From: Azospirillum thiophilum
GTDB taxonomy: Bacteria > Pseudomonadota > Alphaproteobacteria > Azospirillales > Azospirillaceae
Reading direction: 5' to 3'
DNA: 64,000 nt
Assembly (NCBI RefSeq): GCF_001305595.1
Contig: NZ_CP012404.1
Span: 496,001-560,000 of the forward strand
Shown: positions 58,010 through 64,000 of the stretch, piece after piece
Numbering within the stretch: the stretch's first letter is position 1
Layout of the letters: each line of letters begins with the position of its first letter
Made by a program: the position numbers and the translations under genes
Notes under the pieces: generated by a model
The model's input: the letters and a program-made list of their open reading frames with translations, nothing else
Told to the model about the DNA's origin: nothing
The model's database searches: none

Positions 58010-58777
58010 ATGGATCTGATCCGGCGGCTGTTCACAGCCGCTTTGGTCGCGGGCGTGCTCTCCGGCACGGCCGCTTCCGTCGTTCAGCAGGCGACGACCG
58101 TCCCGCTGATCCTCGAGGCCGAGAAATACGAGGTGGTGACCCCGCCCGTCGCCTCCCTCACTGCCCCTGCCCCTGCCGGCGGTGCCGCCGACTCCCACCA
58201 GCACGGCCCCGTGCGCGAGGTTGGCGAGGGCGTGCCGACCACGCCGGACGAGGCGATGCAGCGCATCGGCCTGACCATCGTCGCCAACCTGTTGACCGGC
58301 GTGGCCTATGCGCTGCTGCTCGGCGCCGCCATGCTGCTGGCCGGCCGGCCCGTCGATGCCCGCCGCGGGTTGGTCTGGGGTGTCGGCGGCTTCTTCGCCG
58401 TCTCGCTGGCCCCCTCCTTCGGCCTGGCTCCGGAACTGCCGGGCATGGCCGGGGCCGAGTTGGAAGCCCGTCAGCTCTGGTGGCTCGCCGCATCGGTCGG
58501 GGCCGGCATCGGCATGGCGGCGCTCGCCTTCGCCCGCAACCGGTTGGTCATCGCCGTCGCCGTGCTGATCGCGGCACTGCCCCATCTGGTCGGCGCCCCC
58601 CATCCGGAAAGCGCCGAAGGCGCTGTCCCGCCGGAGTTGGCGGCCCGGTTCGTCGCCGCCTCGCTCGGCACCGCCGCCCTGTTCTGGGCGATCCTGGGCT
58701 CCGTCTGCGGCTGGCTGATGAGCGGGCTGGCCGCCGAACCCAGCCCCGCCGCCCGGTTGCAGACCGGCACGCGTTAA
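58010..58777 (+). CDS. cbtA: Cobalt transporter subunit CbtA
   Basis: A 255-aa membrane protein with about five to six spans. It starts MDLIRRLFTAALVAGVLSGTAASVVQQ and has a His-containing loop (SHQHGPV, residues ~62-68) that can bind cobalt. The segment GFFAVSLAPSFGLAPELPGM is a CbtA hallmark. Together with CbtB it probably brings in cobalt for cobalamin synthesis. It is separated from cobW by 12 bases. Confidence 0.9.
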   Translation: MDLIRRLFTAALVAGVLSGTAASVVQQATTVPLILEAEKYEVVTPPVASLTAPAPAGGAADSHQHGPVREVGEGVPTTPDEAMQRIGLTIVANLLTGVAYALLLGAAMLLAGRPVDARRGLVWGVGGFFAVSLAPSFGLAPELPGMAGAELEARQLWWLAASVGAGIGMAALAFARNRLVIAVAVLIAALPHLVGAPHPESAEGAVPPELAARFVAASLGTAALFWAILGSVCGWLMSGLAAEPSPAARLQTGTR

Positions 58778-58789
58778 GGAGCCGAACCC

Positions 58790-59863
58790 ATGTCCGCACC
58801 TGCAAAAACGGTTGCCGGGAAAGTTCCGGCGACCGTCATCACCGGCTTCCTCGGCGCTGGCAAGACCACGCTGATCCGCGGCCTGCTGGAAAAGGCCGAA
58901 GGCCGCCGGCTGGCCCTGATCATCAACGAGTTCGGCGATGTCGGCATCGACGGCGACATCCTGCGCGCCTGCGGCAGCCCGACCTGCACCGAAGACGACG
59001 TGATCGAGCTGGCGAACGGCTGCCTGTGCTGCACCGTCGCCGACGATTTCGTCCCGGCCATCGAAAAGCTGCTGGCCCGGCCGCAGCCGCCCGAGCATAT
59101 TGTGATCGAAACGAGCGGCCTGGCCTTGCCCAAGCCGCTGGTCCAGGCCTTCCACTGGCCGGCGATCAAGTCGCGCGTCACCGTGGACGGCGTCATCGCC
59201 GTGGTCGACGCCGCCGCTGCGGCGGAGGGTCGTTTCGCCCCCGATCCGGCGGCCCTGGCGGCCCAGCGCGACGCCGCCGGCACGGTCGACCACGAGACGC
59301 CGGTCGAGGAGGTGTTCGAGGACCAGCTGCTCTGTGCCGACCTGATCGTCGTCAACAAGACCGATCTGGTCGACGCCGCCGACCTCGCCCGCGTCGAGGA
59401 TCTGATCCGCGAGGCCCTCGGCCACGCCGCCGGACGCGCCATCGGCAGCGGCGCCAAGCTGGTCCGCGCTTCCCAGGGGTCCGTCGATCCGCTGGTTCTG
59501 CTCGGCGTCGGAGCGGCGGTGGAGGACGACCTAGCCAACCGCCCCAGCCATCATGACGATGAGGAAGGCCACGACCACGACGACTTCACCAGCTTCGTCG
59601 TGGAACTGCCGTCCCAGCCCGATCCCGCCGCCCTGGTGAAAACCTTGGAGGATGTGGCCGCCCTGCATGGCGTGCTGCGCCTGAAGGGCTTCATCGACGT
59701 GCCCGGCAAGCCGATGCGCCTGCTGGTGCAGGGGGTCGGCATCCGCGTGCAGAGCCATTACGACCGCCTGTGGAAACCCGGCGAGGAGCGCCGCAGCCGG
59801 CTGGTGGTGATCGGCGAAACCGGGCTTGACCGCGAGGCGGTGACGGCGGCGGTTGTTGGGTAA
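58790..59863 (+). CDS. cobW: CobW-type metal-chaperone GTPase
   Basis: CobW is a G3E GTPase linked to aerobic cobalt insertion. The 357-aa protein has the P-loop GFLGAGKTT (residues ~19-27), Walker B-like IINEFGDVGIDGD, the zinc/cobalt-binding CLCC motif (in ANGCLCCTV) and NKTD for guanine recognition. A His/Asp-rich loop (SHHDDEEGHDHDD) before the C-terminal domain may bind metal. It likely delivers cobalt to the CobNST chelatase, whose CobN follows. Confidence 0.93.
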   Translation: MSAPAKTVAGKVPATVITGFLGAGKTTLIRGLLEKAEGRRLALIINEFGDVGIDGDILRACGSPTCTEDDVIELANGCLCCTVADDFVPAIEKLLARPQPPEHIVIETSGLALPKPLVQAFHWPAIKSRVTVDGVIAVVDAAAAAEGRFAPDPAALAAQRDAAGTVDHETPVEEVFEDQLLCADLIVVNKTDLVDAADLARVEDLIREALGHAAGRAIGSGAKLVRASQGSVDPLVLLGVGAAVEDDLANRPSHHDDEEGHDHDDFTSFVVELPSQPDPAALVKTLEDVAALHGVLRLKGFIDVPGKPMRLLVQGVGIRVQSHYDRLWKPGEERRSRLVVIGETGLDREAVTAAVVG

Positions 59864-59886
59864 GAATTAAGCTGTTGCGGCGTTTG

Positions 59887-59980
59887 CCCCCTCCCTAACC
59901 CTCCCCCGCTTTGCGGGAGAGGGGATTGCCGCCGCATCGCAAATCTACCCTCTCCCTCGAAGAGGGGGAGGGAGGGGGCG
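59887..59980. repeat. GC-rich palindromic repeat (copy 4) between cobW and cobN
   Basis: Two hairpins lie in tandem: ccctcccccgc / gcgggagaggg around a 4-base loop (59890-59920) and ccctctccc / gggggaggg (59948-59973). The motif ccctaaccctcccccgc also occurs in copy 3. Inside an operon it may alter downstream mRNA stability rather than end transcription. Confidence 0.65.
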
Positions 59981-60004
59981 CCGCCGCCCCTGGAACATCG
60001 ACTC

Positions 60005-63000
60005 ATGCATCTGCTCGCCGCCCGCCAGGACGAACTCGACGCCGGCCCCCAGGCCGAAGATCTGGGGCAGACGCCGGCCGACCTCGTCATGCTGTCCTTT
60101 TCCGACAGCGACCTGACCGCGCTCGCCGCCGCATGGCGGACCGGCCGCGAACACCTGCCCAGCCTTCGCCTCGCCAACCTGAACCGGCTGGGACATCCGC
60201 TGTCGGTCGATCTCTATGCCGACAGCATCGTTGCCAGGGCGAAACTGGTGGTGCTGCGCCTGCTGGGCGGCAACGGCTATTGGCGCTACGGCCTCGACCG
60301 GCTGTCCAGCCTCTGCCGGGAGCGCAACATCCCGCTGGCCGTTCTGCCGGGGGAGGCGCAGCCCGACCCCAACCTCACCGCCTACGGCACCGTCGCGCCC
60401 GAGGCCGCCATCCGGCTGTGGCGCTATTTCACCGAGGGCGGACCGGCCAACATGGCCAATCTGCTGGCCGCCGCCGCCACGCTGGCCGGCACCCCCCTGC
60501 CCCATGAGGACCCGGCCCCGGTCCCCCGATTCGGCGCCTATGAGGGCTGGAGCGGGACCATTGCCGCCGACGCCCCGGTCGCCGCGGTGGTGTTCTACCG
60601 CTCCCACCTGCTGGCCGGCGATCTGGCGCCGGTCCATGCGCTGTGCGATGCGCTGGCCGAACGCGGCCTCGGCCCGCGCCCCCTGTTCGTCGCCAGCCTG
60701 AAGGAGCCGGACTGCGCCGCCTGGATGCGCGCCAGCCTGATCGCGCAGGATGCCGCCATCGTCGTCAACACCACCGCATTCTCGGCGTCGCGCGAGGATG
60801 GCTCCCCGCTGGAGGCCAATGGCAGGCCCGTTCTGCAGGCCATCCTGTCGACGACGCCGGAAGCCGGCTGGCGTGCCTCGTCGCGCGGGCTGGGACCGTC
60901 CGACCTGGCGATGAATGTCGTGCTGCCGGAGATGGACGGCCGCATCGTCGCCCGCGCCGTCGCCTTCAAGGCGGCGGGGGAGCCCGATCCCGACCTGCAA
61001 TTCGCCGCCCCGGCCCTGCGCCCGATCCCCGACCGGATCGCCTTCACCGCCGACCTCGCCGCCGGCTGGGTCCGGCTGGCCCGCACCCCGCGGGCGGAAC
61101 GGCGCCTGGCCCTGGTGCTGTCCGACTATCCCGGCCCAGGCGGCGGCATCGGCCATGCGGTCGGGTTGGACAGCCCGGCGAGCACCGTCGCGATGCTGCG
61201 CCGCCTGTCCGCCGAGGGCTACGCGCTGTCCGGGACTCCGGACACCAGCGCCGACCTGATGGCGGCGCTGACCGCTGTACCCGTCCCGACCCTGACCCTG
61301 GCCGAGTATGAGCGGCTCGCCCCCGCGGACATCCGCGCCCGCATCGCCGCGACCTGGGGCGGGCCGTCCGCCGACCCGGCCTTGCGGAACGGCGCCTTCG
61401 CCTTCCGCGCCCTGTCCTGCGGCAATGCGGTGGTGGCGGTGCAGCCCAGCCGCGGCCACGGTCCTCTCACCACCGCCCAGCATCACGACCCCGACACGCC
61501 GCCCAGCCACGGCTATCTCGCCTTCCACCTCTGGCTCCGCCATGTGGCGGGGATCCACGCCCTGGTGCAGATCGGCGCCCACGGCACCCTGGAATGGCTG
61601 CCGGGCAAGGCGGTGGCGCTGTCGGCGGATTGCTGGCCGGAGATCGTCGGCGGCGCCCTGCCGGTGCTCTACCCCTTCATCGTCAACAACCCCGGCGAGG
61701 GGGTGCAGGCCCGCCGCCGCCTCGGCGCGGTGCTGATCGGCCACCTGACCCCGCCGCCGGTGGAGGCCGGTCTGTATGGCGACCTCGCCGGGCTGGAATC
61801 CGCCATCGACGAATATTCGCAGGCGACCGGGCTCGATCCCCGGCGGCTCGGCATGCTGCGCGAGACCATCCTCGACCTTGCCTGGAAGACCGGCGTCGCC
61901 GCCGATTGCAACCTGCGGCCCGACGACGATCCCAACGCCATCCTGTCGCGGCTGGACGCCCATCTCTGCGACATCAAGGAGATGCAGATCCGCGACGGCC
62001 TGCATGTCTTCGGCCTCAGTCCCGACGGCGAGCGCCGCGACCGCCTGACGGCTGCCGTTGCCCGAACCGCCGATCCGGCAGCCGTCTCCACCGCCGTCGA
62101 TGCCTGCGGCGAGGCGGAGATGCGGGCGCTGCTCGACGGGCTGGACGGCCGCTTCGTCCGCCCCGGCCCCGGCGGCTCCCCGGCGCGCGGCCGGGCCGAC
62201 ACGCTGCCGACCGGCCGCAACCTCTATGCGCTCGACCCCCGCGGGGTGCCGACGCCGACCGCCTGGACGCTCGGCTGGCAGACGGCCGACGCGCTGATCA
62301 CCCGCTATCTCCAGGATCATGGCGACTGGCCGCGGCGGCTGGTGGTGGATTGCTGGGGCACGCCCGCCATGCGCACCGGCGGCGACGAGCTGGCGCAGGC
62401 GCTGGCCCTGCTCGGCGTCCGCCCGATCTGGGAGAACGGGTCCGGCCGGGTCACCGGCTACGAGATCATGCCGGCGGGCGTGCTCGGCCGGCCGCGGGTC
62501 GACGTGACGCTGCGCATCTCCGGCCTGTTCCGCGACGTCTTCCCGCAGCAGATCGCCCTGTTCGACCAGGCGGTGCGCGCCGTCGCCGGGCTGGACGAGC
62601 CGGACGACGTCAACCCGCTGGCCGCGACCGCCCGCGCCGAGGAAGCGCGGCTCGCCGAGGCCGGCACCGGCGCGGAGGACGCCCGCCGCTGGGCCACCGC
62701 CCGCATCTTCGGCGCTGCCCCAGGCATCTACGGCACCGCGCTGCCGGGCATGGTCGCGCGGGGCGACTGGACCTCCCGTGCCGATTTCGGTGCCGCCTAT
62801 CTGGAGGGCGGCTGCCACGCCTATGGCGCCGGGCTGGAGGGCGTAGCGCTGCCCGCCCTGTTCCGCCGCCGCGTTGGCGGCGCCGACGCGCTGGTCCACC
62901 ACCAGGATCAGCGCGAGCATGATCTGCTGTCCACCGACGGCTTCATGCAGTACGAGGGCGGTTTCGCCGCCGCAGCAGCGCTGGAGGAGTCCGAGCCGGC

Positions 63001-63397
63001 GCTCTACCATCTCGACAGCGCCGATCCGGAAAACCCGGTGGTGCGCACGCTGGCGGAGGAGATCGCCCGCACCCTGCGCGGCCGCGCAGCCAACCCGCGC
63101 TGGATCCGGGGCATGATGCGCCACGGCTATCGCGGTGCCGCCGAGCTGGCGGCCGGCGTCGACACGCTGTTCGCCTTCGCCGCCACCACCGACGCCGTGC
63201 GTCCGGACCATTTCGACCTGCTGTTCGACGCCTATGTCGAGGACGGGGAGGTCTGGGACTTCCTGTCGCATGCCAATCCGGCGGCGGCCCGGCACATTGT
63301 GGCCCGCATGGGCGAGGCGCTCGACCGTGGCCTGTGGCATCCCCGCCGCAATTCCGCCGCGGAGGATCTGCGCCGCCTCCGGGAGATCGCCGCATGA
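60005..63397 (+). CDS. cobN: Cobaltochelatase subunit CobN
   Basis: CobN is the large subunit that inserts cobalt into hydrogenobyrinic acid a,c-diamide with CobS and CobT. The 1130-aa protein has the chelatase pattern: N-terminal LGGNGYWRYGLDRL, then AGWVRLARTPRAERRLALVLSDYPG. The core contains HHDPDTPPSHGYLAFHLWLR, IHALVQIGAHGTLEWLPGKAVALS and WPEIVGGALPVLYPFIVNNPGEG. C-terminal blocks are PRVDVTLRISGLFRDVFPQQIALFDQAV and HQDQREHDLLSTDGFMQYEGGFAAAA. It is somewhat shorter than some CobN proteins. The stop overlaps the cobG start. Confidence 0.95.
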   Translation: MHLLAARQDELDAGPQAEDLGQTPADLVMLSFSDSDLTALAAAWRTGREHLPSLRLANLNRLGHPLSVDLYADSIVARAKLVVLRLLGGNGYWRYGLDRLSSLCRERNIPLAVLPGEAQPDPNLTAYGTVAPEAAIRLWRYFTEGGPANMANLLAAAATLAGTPLPHEDPAPVPRFGAYEGWSGTIAADAPVAAVVFYRSHLLAGDLAPVHALCDALAERGLGPRPLFVASLKEPDCAAWMRASLIAQDAAIVVNTTAFSASREDGSPLEANGRPVLQAILSTTPEAGWRASSRGLGPSDLAMNVVLPEMDGRIVARAVAFKAAGEPDPDLQFAAPALRPIPDRIAFTADLAAGWVRLARTPRAERRLALVLSDYPGPGGGIGHAVGLDSPASTVAMLRRLSAEGYALSGTPDTSADLMAALTAVPVPTLTLAEYERLAPADIRARIAATWGGPSADPALRNGAFAFRALSCGNAVVAVQPSRGHGPLTTAQHHDPDTPPSHGYLAFHLWLRHVAGIHALVQIGAHGTLEWLPGKAVALSADCWPEIVGGALPVLYPFIVNNPGEGVQARRRLGAVLIGHLTPPPVEAGLYGDLAGLESAIDEYSQATGLDPRRLGMLRETILDLAWKTGVAADCNLRPDDDPNAILSRLDAHLCDIKEMQIRDGLHVFGLSPDGERRDRLTAAVARTADPAAVSTAVDACGEAEMRALLDGLDGRFVRPGPGGSPARGRADTLPTGRNLYALDPRGVPTPTAWTLGWQTADALITRYLQDHGDWPRRLVVDCWGTPAMRTGGDELAQALALLGVRPIWENGSGRVTGYEIMPAGVLGRPRVDVTLRISGLFRDVFPQQIALFDQAVRAVAGLDEPDDVNPLAATARAEEARLAEAGTGAEDARRWATARIFGAAPGIYGTALPGMVARGDWTSRADFGAAYLEGGCHAYGAGLEGVALPALFRRRVGGADALVHHQDQREHDLLSTDGFMQYEGGFAAAAALEESEPALYHLDSADPENPVVRTLAEEIARTLRGRAANPRWIRGMMRHGYRGAAELAAGVDTLFAFAATTDAVRPDHFDLLFDAYVEDGEVWDFLSHANPAAARHIVARMGEALDRGLWHPRRNSAAEDLRRLREIAA

Positions 63398-64000
63398 CGT
63401 CGCCACCTGCCACCCGGCCTCCCGCCACTTGGCCGAGACGCCGCGGCACCTGCCCCGGCGTGCTCGCCCCCATGGAGGTCGGCGACGGGCTGTTGCTGCG
63501 CGTCCGCGTCCCGGCCGGCATCCTGCCCGCCGGCCATGCCCGCCGCATCGCCGTGCTGGGCGACCGTTACGGGAACGGCCTGATCGACCTCAGCCATCGC
63601 GGCAACCTGCAGCTTCGCGGCATCGCCGCCGACGCCCTGACCGCTGCGACCGATGCCCTGCGCGCCATGGGCTATGTGTCGGCCGATGCCACGAGCGAGG
63701 CGGTGCGCAACGTGCTGTGCTCCCCGACCGCCGGGCTGGACTCCACGGCGCTGATGGACGTACGGGGGGTGGCACGTACGCTCGATGCGCGGCTGGCGGA
63801 GGATAAGGGCCTGCACCGCCTGCCGCCCAAATTCGGCTGGCTGGTCTGCGGCGGCGGGATAGGCCATCTGGCGGACAGCAGCACGGACGTACGCTTCGAC
63901 GCCGTGGATGACGTACGCTTCCGGCTGTCGCTGGGGGGGACGCTGGCGACGGCGGTGCCGCTCGGGCTGTGCGGGGCCGGGGATGTGGCGGACATCGCCT
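63394..64000 (+). CDS. cobG: Precorrin-3B synthase CobG (3' end outside window)
   Basis: CobG uses O2 and a 4Fe-4S centre to make precorrin-3B in the aerobic cobalamin pathway. The 202 visible codons show the sulfite/nitrite-reductase-like half: CPGVLAPMEVGDGLLLRVRVPAG, LSHRGNLQLRGI, RNVLCSPTAGLD and LPPKFGWLVCGGG. No stop interrupts the frame before the window edge. The ATG overlaps the cobN stop by 4 bases. Its presence marks the oxygen-dependent route. Confidence 0.92.
   Translation, partial: MTSPPATRPPATWPRRRGTCPGVLAPMEVGDGLLLRVRVPAGILPAGHARRIAVLGDRYGNGLIDLSHRGNLQLRGIAADALTAATDALRAMGYVSADATSEAVRNVLCSPTAGLDSTALMDVRGVARTLDARLAEDKGLHRLPPKFGWLVCGGGIGHLADSSTDVRFDAVDDVRFRLSLGGTLATAVPLGLCGAGDVADIA

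Noticed and set aside
59945-63406. A 1153-codon minus-strand frame opposite cobN
   Set aside because: Composition is Gly/Arg/Ala/Gln-rich with no motifs; the plus strand encodes CobN with strong family blocks.

Overview
The window is high-GC alphaproteobacterial DNA, most likely from Azospirillum or a close Rhodospirillales relative. The evidence is a CcrM-type GANTC methyltransferase, an aerobic (CobN/CobG) cobalamin pathway, an intracellular PHA depolymerase, a NifX/NafY-like protein, alphaproteobacterial-style RpoH, and many ABC transporters and LysR regulators. It is chromosome-like housekeeping and metabolic DNA. The only mobile-element trace is the 3' part of an ISNCY-type insertion sequence at the left edge.

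Layout. 1-941: transposase tail and IS end with inverted repeats. 1.3-5.5 kb: a large protein with three xylan-binding-like modules and a parallel beta-helix, then a phytochelatin synthase-like secreted protein. 5.5-8.1 kb: a small secreted protein, a DUF3305/DUF3306 pair and an SDR. 8.3-8.5 kb: tandem tRNA-Asp and tRNA-Asn (minus strand) with a clear promoter. 8.7-10.7 kb: two unrecognised proteins. 10.8-15.7 kb: ornithine cyclodeaminase-like reductase, folB, ccrM, rnhB, a YchJ-like SEC-C protein and a double cold-shock protein ending at a strong terminator. 15.8-19.1 kb: a peptide-type ABC transporter (two permeases and a fused ATPase with damaged motifs, no binding protein). 19.3-22.5 kb: phospholipase D/VTT fusion coupled to an EEP-family hydrolase. 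22.7-28.1 kb: phaZ, then ethanolamine permease and EutBC on the opposite strand, then an entericidin-like lipoprotein. 28.2-38.3 kb: DUF1194 protein, an unusual secreted protein with a caspase-fold-like His/Cys pattern, LysE exporter, GGDEF-EAL enzyme, DMT transporter, phytase-like esterase, an orphan HWE/HisKA_2 kinase and a NifX-like protein. 38.4-45.1 kb: rpoH, a 72-aa conserved protein coupled to a TPR glycosyltransferase, pcp, and two LysR genes divergent from a VOC protein and an SDR.

45.1-50.4 kb: BMP-type ABC ATPase plus binding protein (no permeases), LysE, DedA and an IclR regulator. 50.5-51.9 kb: a PAS/sigma-54 activator. 52.2-57.2 kb: a complete branched-chain amino-acid-type ABC operon on the minus strand in the order ATPase (livG), ATPase (livF), binding protein, hairpin, permease (livH), permease (livM), terminator. 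57.5-64 kb: a cobalamin riboswitch followed by cbtB, cbtA, cobW, cobN and the start of cobG. This is a B12-repressible operon joining cobalt uptake to cobalt insertion and corrin-ring contraction.

A family of GC-rich palindromic intergenic repeats recurs at about 7.3, 10.75, 23.98 and 59.9 kb, with a partly related palindrome at 54.25 kb. No CRISPR array, phage genes, rRNA or replication origin was seen. All functional statements come from reading motifs; no database search was run.
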